DNA of 64,000 bases, from the NCBI GenBank assembly GCA_963662175.1, contig OY759214.1, positions 15,500,001-15,564,000 of the forward strand. The letters are read 5' to 3'. Position 1 is the first letter of the stretch; the number at the start of each line of letters is the position of its first letter. Both the position numbers and the translations under genes were made by a program. Below the pieces are notes generated by a model. It was not told where the DNA came from. It saw only the letters and a list, made by a program, of their open reading frames with translations, and ran no database searches. Shown here piece after piece: positions 50,776 through 60,655 of the stretch. The DNA comes from Aradus depressus. Taxonomy: Eukaryota > Arthropoda > Insecta > Hemiptera > Aradidae.

Positions 50776-51000
50776 TGATTCATGCCCTGGCTTTAACTAC
50801 GAGGTCATATTACTATCAGAGCGCTCTTTCTTTGCTCTGGTGGACATGACCTGACTCTGCTATAGGAGTCCTAAATTTTGCATAACCTAAATTTTTATTC
50901 AGCAAAGATAAAGGTAGACATGGTACAGACCTAGCCGGATTTCGAAACCGCGTTTTTGAGCTCAGTAAGCAAGCAAGCTACCTCTGATCTACCGGCGCCC
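50776..51000 (-). mobile_element. SINE-A copy 24
   Basis: GATTCATGCCCTGGCTTTAA, TTTGCTCTGGTGGACATGAC, GGATTTCGAAACCGCGTTTT and GAGCTCAGTAAGCAAGCAAG + CTACCTCTGATCTACCGGCG. The central CTTCGGATGG block is deleted. Tail class AATAACTAACTA. Confidence 0.83.
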
Positions 51001-51329
51001 TTTTGGTCCTATTGTGACGTACAACTGTCATTCATTAATGATATGTTCCCATTCATGTTAATACTGTTTGTGTCAGCTGTAACGAGGCACCCAGAAGCAG
51101 ATGGCACTATGAATGGAGAAGTCCATTCTTTGTTGGGACCAAGGAGCAGTTGTTTCGAAGGACATCAGATATACATTTCCTTATGCAATTTTCTTTGTAA
51201 AGGTTCCGTATGTTGATGACCTCAAAATGGAACTCTTAAACAATTGTATATCGCGCTTGTCTATCTACCTATCCGGTTGTCTTTTAGCGATTTATTGATT
51301 TTTACTTACTCAGTCTAACGTAAGTTATT
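51001..51329. other. Unassigned; frames of 61-86 codons
   Basis: TGTAACGAGGCACCCAGAAG, GCAGATGGCACTATGAATGG and GTTGGGACCAAGGAGCAGTT are GC-richer than the surroundings. A run through 51,050-51,230 is open in two frames but no domain is recognised. Possible old transposase fragment; unproven. Confidence 0.25.
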
Positions 51330-51480
51330 ATTTTGATGAAAAATTCGAAGTTCAGTTTCCACCGAAATTTCATGTTTTCATTTCCATGAAACTGACTAAG
51401 CGTCATCTACATAAAAGTGGTCCATATTGATTTTCAGTAAAGTCAGCTAATAGGATAGGGAGGAGTGCCTTTTAAAAAAG
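51330..51480 (-). repeat. RepA fragment (3' end region)
   Basis: GAAAAATTCGAAGTTCAGTT, CCGAAATTTCATGTTTTC and TTGATTTTCAGTAAAGTCAG. A plus-oriented RepA begins directly after. Confidence 0.55.
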
Positions 51481-51800
51481 TCGTCGGTGAATCACCGGCA
51501 ATGTACGTCCCCAGAACGAATGAATCAATTAACTTTTCGCTCTCCCTCCAAAACCAGTCGGGCGTTTGCGCTAATATGCAACAGTTTGACAAACGTAGTG
51601 GCTCCTAAATCCTCATACTAAATCTTGTGTCGATAAATTCATTACATCGGCAGTTATTAGCGTTTTTAAATTGAGCCCCTTCTTCTAAACCCCCCTTTCC
51701 TTCAGCCGATATCGCTGAAATTTGACAAGTTACGTCCTCATATGCTTTTGACTTTAAATATGAAATTGCAACGGCAGTTATTAGAGTTATTATTGCGTAT
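51475..51800 (+). repeat. RepA copy 19, 5' part with one and a half monomers
   Basis: AAAAAAGTCGTCGGTGAATC, ACCGGCAATGTACGTCCCCA, GCTCTCCCTCCAAAACCAGT, ATTCATTACATCGGCAGTTA and GCTGAAATTTGACAAGTTAC. Confidence 0.78.
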
Positions 51801-51985
51801 TCAGAAAATCCGACTGGGATGACACCTAGATTTATTTACACGAAATTTAGGATGGGGATTGATAAGTCCTTGTGTAAGTGAACTATTGGTTTGTACCAAA
51901 AACGGTTCATTGATTTTAGAGGGGGAGCGAAAAATTAATTGATTAGTTTGTGCTGATGATTAAACGGCAACTTTTTTTTTTTTTT
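51801..51985 (-). repeat. RepA fragment, 5' region, facing copy 19
   Basis: ACACGAAATTTAGGATGGGG, AAAAACGGTTCATTGATTTT and AGAGGGGGAGCGAAAAATTA. Together with copy 19 this makes a head-out, tail-in inverted pair. Confidence 0.65.
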
Positions 51986-52324
51986 ACAATAAAGAAGTTT
52001 CCAATGATAGAAAAAAGTAGAAACATTTGGGTCTTTCATGCTGTCTGATCCCCTGAGATTATCAAACTTTCTTTAGTACGATGATGACATAATGACAAAC
52101 GGGAAAACCGCAGATGTAAGACAAAGTTGTAGCTTAACAAGAAGTGACAAAAAATAAGAAAAAAAAATGGAAGCATTTTGTGGTGGCTGTTTGTGGCTAG
52201 GGCTAACATCTTTGGCCTTCTCAACACAAACTGTGTTCGTGATTCACTCCATCGGGTGTTATTGTACTGCTGCAAGTAAGACTATGTTACGTCGAAAATT
52301 ATAATTTTCCTAAATAAAAAAAAT

Positions 52325-52690
52325 AAAAAAAAGTCGGCGAATCAATGTAATTCCCCAGCGAAAATGAATGATACATTCTCTCTCCAAAACCATTCGATCA
52401 TTGACGATACATTCATTACAACGACAGTTATTGGGGTTTTTGAGTTGCGCCCCCCTCTGATCCCATCCTTCTCTTCGATCGATTCCGCTAAAACATAATA
52501 GGTGTTGTCCGCGAAGGGTTTTAAATTTGCATATGAAATTTTGTGTCCAATGCATTCTCATTCCAACTTTTTTTTTATGTTGAGTGTTTATGAGTTTTTA
52601 TGTAAGCCCCTCCTTCTTCCTTCCCTGGGTAAATTGACTGTAAATCAATAGGTTCTGGATACATGCATCGTTTCATGCATTCAGCTTGGC
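52325..52690 (+). repeat. RepA copy 20
   Basis: AAAAAAAAGTCGGCGAATCA, ATTCCCCAGCGAAAATGAAT, CATTACAACGACAGTTATTG, GATCGATTCCGCTAAAACAT, GAAATTTTGTGTCCAATGCA and a second GTAAGCCCCTCCTTC junction. Confidence 0.72.
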
Positions 52691-53179
52691 AATGCAGAAA
52701 ATTATATTAGAGAACAATATATTTCATCAATTAATACATGAGCGCAACGTTCGCCTGCGGAACCTTTCATTGTGTGATCTGTTTGTTCTGAGTTAGTCAA
52801 GGTTAACTATGGAAGTGTTTCGCCTAATATCTTTCTTCAAGAAGGAGAACAAATAAAAATTAAGTTTCATTATTCTGCGCCAGAAGATTCTTCATGTAAT
52901 AAGGTATTTTATGACGTTTGTTGATTTCCATTTATTAAGAGAATAGATAGTAATTTATAAAAAGAAAGTTGTATACCCTGGGGCTTCAGTGCTGTTAAGT
53001 TCATACTTTAGAAACTTGGCTATCAGAAGTCTATTGATATGAACAACTGTCCAGCGGACTTTCCCTGGTCAAGGTATGTGACCTTTTGTTTTAAAGCCGT
53101 AGGCGTACCTAGGCATCGTGGGGGGGAGGGGGGGGGGGGGAGATAAATAAAAGTGCCCAAAAATGTATCAATAATTTTT
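52691..53179. other. Spacer with a G-rich tract
   Basis: GGCGTACCTAGGCATCGTGG followed by a G-rich run at 53,119-53,140 resembles a transposon end, but no partner end was found. No gene. Confidence 0.35.
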
Positions 53180-53580
53180 TTTTTACTTATCTAGCTGTAC
53201 GAAGTATAGGGGAAATTATGTAATTGGTCAAAAATTCGATGCGAAATTTTCAACGTCATTTTATGTTTTTCGACCTCTAGATGGTGCCTGGGAACACGAT
53301 AACTGTCGATAGTATGAATGTATCGTCACGATATATGTGTGACCAAAACCCCATGAGGACAACACCTAGTGGTTTTCAGCCAAATCGGCCAAAGGAAAGG
53401 GGGTATTAGTAGGAGGTTCAACATAAAAAACCCCAATAACTGCCGATGTAATGAATATATCGGCATGAAATTTTATATTTGAAGTCAAACTCCAATGAGG
53501 ACATAACCTGTCAAATTTCAGTGGAATCGGCAGAAGGGAAGGGGGTTCAAATCAAAAACCCCAACAACTGACGATGTAAC
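53180..53580 (-). repeat. RepA copy 21, 3' end and two monomers
   Basis: GAAGTATAGGGGAAATTATG, GTCAAAAATTCGATGCGAAA, ACGATAACTGTCGATAGTAT, CCAAATCGGCCAAAGGAAAG, CCCAATAACTGCCGATGTAA, CTGTCAAATTTCAGTGGAAT. Confidence 0.78.
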
Positions 53581-53878
53581 TGGAGAAAGTACTTGAAGAA
53601 CGTAACTCTCGTTTTCGTGTAATTGAATGCCGATTCGCGCAATACAAGAACTTAACGCTTGCGAATTTTGATGAATGGAAAAAATATATTTCCTGTTGGA
53701 CAGAGCGAAAGTCCTTGCCCTGCATGTCCCTGGACGACTGCTAATTCCACCAGGTCAAGAGCGAAACTCCACATTTCTTCAACAGCCTACATTCATTAGA
53801 CTTCCTCATTGGCAAACCTACGCAACTAGACTCAATTATTACAAATCCAACAGCCGGTTTGAATTGTTTATTCAGTAA
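53581..53878 (+). CDS. Unrecognised coding-like segment
   Basis: Directly after the RepA monomer, a frame without stop reads LEKVLEERNSRFRVIECRFA then QYKNLTLANFDEWKKYISCW, ending at a stop near 53,740. A second frame (VPGRLLIPPGQERN ... FELFIQ) continues to 53,878. The first has good residue variety and could be a host exon or transposon remnant with a frameshift between the parts. No family recognised. Confidence 0.25.
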
Positions 53879-54007
53879 TGGGTGCGCGTTTCAGAACAAT
53901 ACATTTCATCATTTTTAGCTTTTGATATTCGAAGAAAACCAACCCCAAAGTTAAGGGCAATTTTTATCCATATGTGATAGTAAGATGTTGTGGGACGAGA
54001 TTTCTAA

Positions 54008-54249
54008 TAGAAATAAAAGACGTTGTCTTCCCACTGTTTTATTTTATACCAGAACCGGTTTTCGACGCAACAGCGTCATCATCAGTGGTTCATCCACCCA
54101 CACAGCACAGCGGTTGGAAGATAACAGGCCAGTTATCTTCCAACCGCTGTGCTGTGTGGGTGGATGAACCACTGATGATGACGCTGTTGCGTCGAAAACC
54201 GGTTCTGGTATAAAATAAAACAGTGGGAAGACAACGTCTTTTATTTCTA
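54008..54249. mobile_element. Near-perfect hairpin element, 118-bp arms, 6-base loop
   Basis: TAGAAATAAAAGACGTTGTC...GGTTGGAAGATAAC (54,008-54,125) is followed by AGGCCA and the exact complement to 54,249. The arms contain CCAGAACCGGTTTTCGACGC, AACAGCGTCATCATCAGTGG and CATCCACCCACACAGCACAG. GGCAATTTTTAT occurs on both sides (53,956-53,967 and 54,252-54,263) and could be a duplication at some distance. A decayed relative is at 61.58 kb, and one arm end is part of the 63-kb satellite. Confidence 0.92.
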
Positions 54250-54264
54250 TTGGCAATTTTTATA

Positions 54265-54940
54265 TACTTACCACCTTACACCTTTAGTATAAAGTGAATA
54301 AAAAGTATTATAATCATGCGAAAATTCGAGATCGACTTTTCAAAGTCAAGATCCACTGAATACGTTTTGACCAATTTCGCGATGATTTATGTCTGTGTAG
54401 CAATGAATCTGAAATTTGAAATGAAGATGTCCCATATGCTAACTTAGATCTGATTGCATTTAGGCCCAAATTGAGGCCACTTTGCTTCAGGGCCTAAGTT
54501 CATTTTATAAGATACCACTTATATTTATGTTCTAATCAAAATTTTATTCCAAAAAAAGTTGTAGAGAAAACTGAAAGGCACGTTTTATATGATTTACGAT
54601 TTTTCGAAGGCCGCTTGGTTTGCGAAATCTATTCCGAAAATTGTCCTAAAATGTCTTAAAACAAATTTTTTTAGACGTTTGCATGATTTACGCGAAAACA
54701 CGATAACTGTTGATAGTATGAATGTATCGACACGATATATGTGTGACCAAAACCCCTTTGAGGACAACACCTAGTGGTTTTCAGCCAAATCGGCCAAAGG
54801 AAAGGGGGTCCTACCCAAATCTTATCATATCTTTTTATATTTTTAATAGGATTAGGATTAGGGTTATAGATGCTCAACATCTAGATCATAAGCATCTAAG
54901 CACTTTGAGATGGAGATACATACACATACATATATACAGA
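54265..54940 (+). repeat. RepB copy 6, with a RepA internal fragment inserted
   Basis: ACACCTTTAGTATAAAGTGA, ATTCGAGATCGACTTTTCAA, ATGCTAACTTAGATCTGATT, TTCAGGGCCTAAGTTCATTT, GTTGTAGAGAAAACTGAAAG, TTTGCATGATTTACGCGAAA, then at 54,700-54,812 RepA sequence, then TCTTATCATATCTTTTTATA. The RepB at 61.9 kb runs straight from GAAAACGGTTAGTCC to the same TATCTTTTTATA. Confidence 0.75.
54700..54812 (-). repeat. RepA internal fragment without ends
   Basis: CACGATAACTGTTGATAGTA, TGAATGTATCGACACGATAT, ACACCTAGTGGTTTTCAGCC and GGCCAAAGGAAAGGGGG are almost identical to 53,296-53,402, only 1.4 kb away. Confidence 0.8.
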
Positions 54941-55014
54941 TAGATAGACATCTATATATATTTATACATATATTTTTTTTTGTATTATTGTATACTTTTA
55001 CATTTTTGCTTGCA

Positions 55015-55135
55015 TTATACTTCGTCCATTAGCTTTGTTTCACTAAAGAAGTCTATAGTCCTCTGGAGTGCCTCTCTGTGGTCGCCCAGGGCTGCTGGCA
55101 GTGCTCTGGTGATGCCTCTCCTGGCCAGCTCCTCC
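55015..55135 (-). CDS. Likely terminal coding exon of an unrecognised gene
   Basis: On the minus strand, an acceptor TTACAAAAATATATCAG (ending at 55,136) precedes 121 bases: one base completing a split codon, 39 codons and TAA at 55,015-55,017. Translation: EELARRGITRALPAALGDHR then EALQRTIDFFSETKLMDEV and stop. Codon third positions are GC-rich, residues are varied and charged, and the GC-rich island coincides exactly with the open part and ends at the stop. The upstream frame beyond the acceptor reaches a stop within 10 codons, consistent with an intron. I do not recognise the family; the sequence looks like an amphipathic helical C-terminus. No other exon of it is seen in the window to the right (5' side), which is largely repeats. 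Confidence 0.55.
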
Positions 55136-55725
55136 CTGATATATTTTTGTAACAAACATCAAAATAGGGACACAGAGATTCAGGCGTTAACTGCCTATTT
55201 CTTCCTCGTTAAATCCGCCATTGGGCATACCTGTGGATATCTAAAATTCACCATTACTATTATTGTTTGTATTATTACACGTTGAATGAACTTACATGTC
55301 TCACGCTTTCGTGACAGCGAACATGTCAAAAAGCATTGGCCTTCACTTATTGCCTATGTTTGTCCTTTGATTGTCGATCACACAACGATTGTCAACACAG
55401 AGACTTATGATTTGTGTTAGCACTTCAAATCCTCTAAACGTAAATATTTGATGTCTTTAATACCATCCATTAAGCCATGTGGTATGTCTACATACTTCAA
55501 CGTCCTTCAAGACACATACCTCCAGAGAAGGAGAGGTAATATTTTTCTGTCAGAGCCTTCTGATAAAATCTGAATTGTGATTTGAAATATATCCATGACC
55601 CGTTGTGGCTATCATTTCATATGTTGCAATTCACCTTTTCCCAACTCAAATGTTTCGAATCTATTGTAAAAGTTCAAATTTTAAAAAGCTAATAAGGAAG
55701 GAAATATCGAGAAGAACCATTTATG
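55136..55725. other. Spacer (possible intron of the 55.0-kb exon)
   Basis: Nothing recognised. If the minus-strand exon is real, this and more to the right is its last intron. Confidence 0.35.
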
Positions 55726-55850
55726 GGTCCCGAGCCTGTACTCGTTTAAAGAACCCTCTAACGTAGGGAACTAAAAACTAGTCGGGGTCAGTATGACGAA
55801 AGAGCGCTCTGTTTGTACGCAATATGAACTCGTAGTTAAAGCCCGGTCAA
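55726..55850 (+). mobile_element. SINE-A copy 25, 3' half fragment
   Basis: GGTCCCGAGCCTGTACTCGT, GACGAAAGAGCGCTCTGTTT and ATGAACTCGTAGTTAAAGCC + CGGTC. Head and terminal bases missing. Confidence 0.75.
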
Positions 55851-55904
55851 ACAAATTTCAGACTATTGGAGTAGTTCATATTTCTACCACTCCAGTTGTG
55901 AATT

Positions 55905-56840
55905 GACGGGGTTAGAATCAAAATGGTCTAAGTGACATTTTTAAAACTTTGAAGGAACTGTGCTTAAGTGCTTAATTGGGTGGCCCTTATTTTGAAAAAG
56001 TTTAAATTTCTCAGACCTCCACCCGGACTTTTGTTTAGAATGTTGACAAAATGACCCCTGAATTTTTTCAGTTTTTTTTGACCATATTAACCCGTGCCTG
56101 TAAGGTGTAAGTGTATGTAAGTTTTACATTGAGTTTAAATAGGGATTTTGCGATTCGAAATACTTTAGAGCGTAACTTTTGGTGCCTCGAATGGATTGTT
56201 CTGAAATTTCTTATTCTTACGTTTTTGGGGTCGCTGAATTCAAATTTGGTGACAAAAATCAAGTTTTGACAGTTACACTTGTCAAAAAAGTGTCAATAAT
56301 TCAAATTTATATACAATTTCATGAATACATTTTTCAATTATGTGATTATATAGGTTTTAGAGATCGCTGAATTCAATTTTAATATCAAAATTGATTTTTG
56401 AAATTTCCGGTTGTCAACACAGAAATTTAAACTCAACGTTAATCTTTAACACCTTACAGGCACGGGTTAATATGGTCAAAAAAATCTGAAAAAACTCAGG
56501 GGTCATTTTTTCAACATTCCAAACAAAGTTCCGGGTGGAGATACGAGAAAGTTAAACTTTTTCAAAATAAGGGCCATCCTAGTGCTTAACTGATTTAAAA
56601 AATCAATAATTTATCGAAACCGGAAATATTTTGTCTTCTGTTTTTATGGTGAAAGTGGCTGTTAACAAACCATAAAATTGAATAAAAATCATAATTTCAA
56701 GGTCACTATTGATATGTTTAAGTTACTTGTTTACCTCACCAAAATGGTATGTGATTTGCCACTAGATCTCAGCACTGGCTAAGGTTTCACTTGTACAACT
56801 GCTTTCCTGAACAGAACTATCATTTTTGTACCCAATTATT
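55905..56840. repeat. RepD copy 1, with internal inverted repeats
   Basis: The block 55,978-56,107 (TTGGGTGGCCCTTATTTTGA, GACCTCCACCCGGACTTTTG, AAATGACCCCTGAATTTTTT, ATTAACCCGTGCCTGTAAGG) is inverted at about 56,449-56,585. The outer part AGAATCAAAATGGTCTAAGT + GACATTTTTAAAAC and the region 56,590-56,830 match the deleted copy at 61.2 kb. No coding sequence. The class is probably a non-autonomous TIR element. Confidence 0.7.
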
Positions 56841-57734
56841 CACGGTCATGCGGTTCGTAGTCATGCGGTGTGGTAATTTAAAATAATGTAAAAAAAAAAA
56901 TTATTTAAATAATAAAAAAACAAATAATAAATATTTAATATAAGTAAATAATAAAATTATCACATTTCCTGTATAAATTATAGCTGGTTTTCTACTAAAT
57001 ATTGATTCCTATAGTAATTTCCGAAAAGGGCCGACCACGGCAAAAAGTTGCGGTATAATAAATTTAATTAAAAAAAATTCTTCATAAAATAGTTGAAAAC
57101 AATAGTATTGTTAACAACCGGTTGAAAAAAAAACTGCTCTATATTTATTGTATTTTGCAAAAATAAAAACTATGTATTTTTTCCGACAATATTTTAATAA
57201 AAATTCATAATATCATATAGGTAATAGATATAAACGGAAATAACCGAAATAAATTATTTTTTATTTTTTTAACATTGTTGCACCAAACTAAAAAATATGA
57301 AAAAATTAGGGTATATTTTGATATAAAAAACACTTAGTCTGTGAAAATTTGGTGAATGTTACTCAAAAATAACATTCGAAACGGCCATTTTGAAGTTTTC
57401 TAAAGTCGATGAAAAATGGAATTTAAATCGGAAGGTAATAAATATATAATAAAAAATACTACAAAGGTGTATTTGAAGCAAAAGAACTTCAAAATAAATC
57501 GGCAGTTTCATACTCGCAATAACCGCAAAGAAAAAAAAACAAAATGAAAATTGCATTTTTTTCTTTTTTTTTTTCATTGAATAGTGGAAGTTGGGAGCTG
57601 AAATTTTCAGGAAAATTTTTTTTTTATCTGAGCAAACATTCGGTCAATTACCCACCCATTCGAAAATCGTTGGGGGCAGTTTTCATACTTTTATCTGGCT
57701 AGACCCTTTTGCAAAAATGTTAAATCTAATATAT
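56841..57734. other. Extremely AT-rich stretch, no gene
   Basis: A/T homopolymer runs dominate; only short frames. Confidence 0.45.
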
Positions 57735-57890
57735 ATAGTTTCGTGTCAGTTCATAACATCGGGAATTATCTTATTCATAGGCAGACAAGATTTTTTTTTA
57801 TGAAATCGAGAAACCTGAAATTCCGGTGAAAAGTCAACATCGAATTTCTGACGGAATTATATGAGTTTCCCTATACTTCGTATATAGCCT
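57735..57890 (+). repeat. RepA 3' end fragment
   Basis: ATATATAGTTTCGTGTCAGT, CATAACATCGGGAATTATCT, GAAATCGAGAAACCTGAAAT, TCCGGTGAAAAGTCAACATC and GAGTTTCCCTATACTTCGTA. Confidence 0.7.
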
Positions 57891-58209
57891 TCTGCCTTAC
57901 GCCAATGGATTGAAATATATTCGTTTCAAAGAGAACGGTTCATATTCTGTTATATAAAAAGAAGTAGAACCGTGAATCCAGTTCAATATGAAATGGGTAT
58001 TGGTTCATACACGAACTAGGTCTTCTAGTTGAGTAAATATATCGTTCTTTTGAGCTGATCGGTCATGAACTATTTATCGGATCTCTATTGTGTTCTGATT
58101 CTATCAGAAAAACAATAGGTTATAGGAACAACGACCATGGATGAAGATATTATATGGGGTTCGTATTTTTTGAGCTTCGTCTTCCTCACTCTGATGGAGT
58201 TTTTTTTAT
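57891..58209. other. Spacer, nothing recognised
   Basis: Contains GAGAACGGTTCATATTCTGT and a near-mirror AGAACCGTGAATCCAG, weakly palindromic. No gene. Confidence 0.35.
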
Positions 58210-58540
58210 TTTACTTCTCCGGGGTACACCAAGTATAGGGGAAGTTATGTAATCGGTCAGAAATTTGATGTTGAGTTTTCAACAAAATTTTATGTTTTCC
58301 AAACCCCTGAATCCAAAAATAAAAATACAAAAGTGTCGATACATGTGAGCCTGCGAATGAATCCCGATAGAATGAATTTATCGTCACGAAACTTTATACG
58401 TTCATGCAGAACCCAAAAAGGATCACACAAATGGATTTTCAGTCAAATCGGTCAAAAGAATTGGAGGATTAGGGGATGGGGCTTAACACAAAAACACTAA
58501 TAAATGCCGTTGTAATGAATCTATTGACACGAAATTTTCG
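58210..58540 (-). repeat. RepA copy 22, 3' end and one monomer
   Basis: TTACTTCTCCGGGGTACACC then AAGTATAGGGGAAGTTATGT (terminal hairpin), CGGTCAGAAATTTGATGTTG, GATCACACAAATGGATTTTC, CAAATCGGTCAAAAGAATTG and CTAATAAATGCCGTTGTAAT. Confidence 0.78.
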
Positions 58541-58637
58541 TTATAGCGCCATTTCTTGTTCTGATAACATTTTCGTGTAAGAAAGCCTATGCAATATTTT
58601 GCCTGAAAGTAGAATAAGAAGAAAGAAAGTTAGCTAT

Positions 58638-58890
58638 TGTTACTCGTGCCCGGGCTTCCTACAAGGTCATATATTTGCATAGGCGTACTCCACTGTGGGA
58701 GTCCTAAATTTTGTCAGGTTTATTCACCTAGGATAAGGGTCTTTAACGTGCACCTCGAGACCCACCCCAAGAACGGCGTGCTCTCCGTTTTCTTACCTCT
58801 CAGATCCTTAAGGACTCGGCTGGGTTTCTTATCTGCAATCTTGAGCTCATTAGGCTAGCACGATATCTTTGAGCTACCAGCGACACTTGG
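58638..58890 (-). mobile_element. SINE-A copy 26
   Basis: TTACTCGTGCCCGGGCTTCC, TATTCACCTAGGATAAGGGT, CCCCAAGAACGGCGTGCTCT, AATCTTGAGCTCATTAGGCT and TTTGAGCTACCAGCGACAC. Tail class AATAGCTAACT. Confidence 0.83.
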
Positions 58891-59164
58891 TAAGTAAACC
58901 ATTGATCCCAATCACAGTTTGGTATGAACAGTGACCTGAAGGAAGTGACGATAGTAGCAGTGATATTAGGTCGATGTATAATTATATATGGAAGAGATGG
59001 GCAGACTTTCTCTCCTTCACCGGACACTGTCTTGTACAGGAGCTGTGTCAACGCCTTCTGTACAGTCCGGTCACATCCGGAGTGGCATGATTTTGTCTTT
59101 CATCCATATCAGGACCATAACGCCGCATTGTCCGTCCATAAGTGTTACTTTCCCCCCTTCTTCG
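58891..59164. other. Unassigned, with an 85-codon open frame
   Basis: Plus frame 58,924-59,181 (MNSDLKEVTIVAVILGRCII ... RSHPEWHDFVFHPYQDHNAA) is open with fair residue variety. A second frame is also open, and no domain is recognised. It lies between SINE-A and RepA copies. Low confidence that it is a gene. Confidence 0.22.
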
Positions 59165-59660
59165 TCTTTTACTTCCCGTAATCGGTCAGAAATTTAATGT
59201 TGTGTTTTGACCCGAATTTCATGGAAACTCCCGATGGAATGTAAGGTATTGACATAATATTTAGTATGAAAATTCAGAAATCTTTGTGGGTTAGGTTAGG
59301 TTTTATGACTCATGCCCGGACTTTAACTACGAGGTCATATCGCCTACTACCAGAGTGCTCTTTCGTCACTCTGGTGGACATGAGCCCGACTCTACTGTGG
59401 GAGTCCTAAATTTTGCCTACCCTAAATTTTTATTCATCTAGGGTAGCGGTCTTTAACGAGTACCTGACTCGTACAGGCTCATACCTCCCAGATATGTTCG
59501 TCCCACGTTCTTGAGTTCAGAAGACAAGCACGCATACCACTGAGCTACCGGCGCCCACTAGAAATCTTTGTGTAAGTCAACTATTAATTTTTAGTCCAAA
59601 CTGTCAATTGGTAATGGTGGGAGAGCGACCATTTTGTTGATTAATTCATGCTGGTGAAAT
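59165..59660 (-). repeat. RepA copy 23, interrupted by SINE-A copy 27
   Basis: CGTAATCGGTCAGAAATTTA, GAATTTCATGGAAACTCCCG, ATTTAGTATGAAAATTCAGA before the SINE; TTTGTGTAAGTCAACTATTA, GGTGGGAGAGCGACCATTTT and TTCATGCTGGTGAAATATAG after it. Confidence 0.72.
59289..59559 (-). mobile_element. SINE-A copy 27, 13-bp perfect TSD, telomere-like tail
   Basis: AGAAATCTTTGTG at 59,276-59,288 and 59,560-59,572 is a perfect 13-bp TSD in a RepA target. On the plus strand the element begins GGTTAGGTTAGGTTTTATGA, i.e. two CCTAA units at its 3' end, and ends CTGAGCTACCGGCGCCCACT (head). The middle from CCTTCGGATGG to GGTTCGAAACCC is largely deleted, so the B box is lost. Confidence 0.93.
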
Positions 59661-59768
59661 ATAGAAATTCAACAGTAGAGTTAGGTTCATGTTCAACAGG
59701 GTGACCAAAGAGAGCTCTGGTAATATTCGAAATTATCTCGTTCTTGGGCATGAGTTACAAAAACAAAC
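59655..59768 (+). mobile_element. SINE-A copy 28, 3' fragment, ACAAAAACAAACAA tail
   Basis: CAACAGTAGAGTTAGGTTCA, GAGAGCTCTGGTAATATTCG and GGGCATGAGTTACAAAAACA + AACAA. Same tail type as at 25.93 kb. Confidence 0.7.
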
Positions 59769-59824
59769 AAATAAATACTTATTGGCCAGAGAAAAAAATT
59801 AATTGAAAAAAATATATATAAAAA

Positions 59825-60235
59825 CTCGTCGGTAAATCACCGGCAATGTACTTCCCCAGAACAAATTACTCAATTAACTTTTCGCTCCCCTTTCACTACC
59901 AGTCGACCGTTTGCGTTAATATAGGAACTCCTAAATCCTCATACTAAATTTTGTGTCGATAAATTCATAGCATCGGCAGTTATTTGTATATTTGAATTGA
60001 GCCCCCTCCCCGGAACCGCTCCTTCCCTTGAGTCGATATCGCTGATATTTGTCAGGTTGTCAACATTGGGTTTTAACTTTAAATATGAAATTTCATGTGG
60101 ATACATTCATTACATCGTCAGTTAATAAGTGTCGCCCTTATGAGATTTTGAATTCACATATGAAATTTCGTGTCGATACATATAACGGCAGTTATTAGAG
60201 TTTTTATGTTAATCCCCCCCCCCCCCCCCTCCCTC
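59825..60235 (+). repeat. RepA copy 24, 5' end with two monomers and C-rich junction
   Basis: ACTCGTCGGTAAATCACCGG, ATGTACTTCCCCAGAACAAA, CATAGCATCGGCAGTTATTT, GTCGATATCGCTGATATTTG, TTTCGTGTCGATACATATAA, then TTATGTTAATCCCCCC expanding to about 16 C and CCCTCCCTCCCTCC. Confidence 0.8.
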
Positions 60236-60264
60236 CCTCCCTAATACTAAGGCTTCCCCTTTCC

Positions 60265-60655
60265 TTCAATAATAATAATAAATTTATTTCCGTCAAACCA
60301 ATACATGGTAATAGTACGTCAAAAGAATTTATACATTAAGATACTACTTGAGTCTAACACATCTATGATTAGTAGTAATAACAAAACTATTAAAAAAAGT
60401 AAAATGAAATTAATAAAAACTGAACAAATAAATACTTTAAAATATTTGAGTACATAAACAAAATTAATACATGATACGTTTATAATAAGTAGACACATTT
60501 TTCAATTTAATAAAATAAGATAACTATTTTTTAAAAAAAACTCTTCGGAAGTGTTTTTATTCCAACGATGTTTCGTCCCATCATCAGGTCCCAATGTGCG
60601 AGATATAGAAAAGATAGAAAACAATGTAACTATAACAATATGTGAAAAATTATAT
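60265..60655 (-). repeat. RepC copy, uninterrupted reference
   Basis: AATAATAATAATAAATTTAT, TTCCGTCAAACCAATACATG, TGAGTCTAACACATCTATGA, TAAAACTGAACAAATAAATA, CTCTTCGGAAGTGTTTTTAT, CATCATCAGGTCCCAATGTG. Read on the minus strand it ends TTGACGGAAATAAATTTATT + ATTATT, as non-LTR retrotransposon 3' ends with trinucleotide tails do. Confidence 0.72.

Noticed and set aside
53096..53145. hAT-like end GGCGTACCTAGG followed by G run
   Set aside because: Only one end is visible and no 8-bp duplication could be found.
53974..54256. Frames on both strands coding the same ~70 residues
   Set aside because: Produced by the perfect inverted repeat; no independent evidence for a protein.
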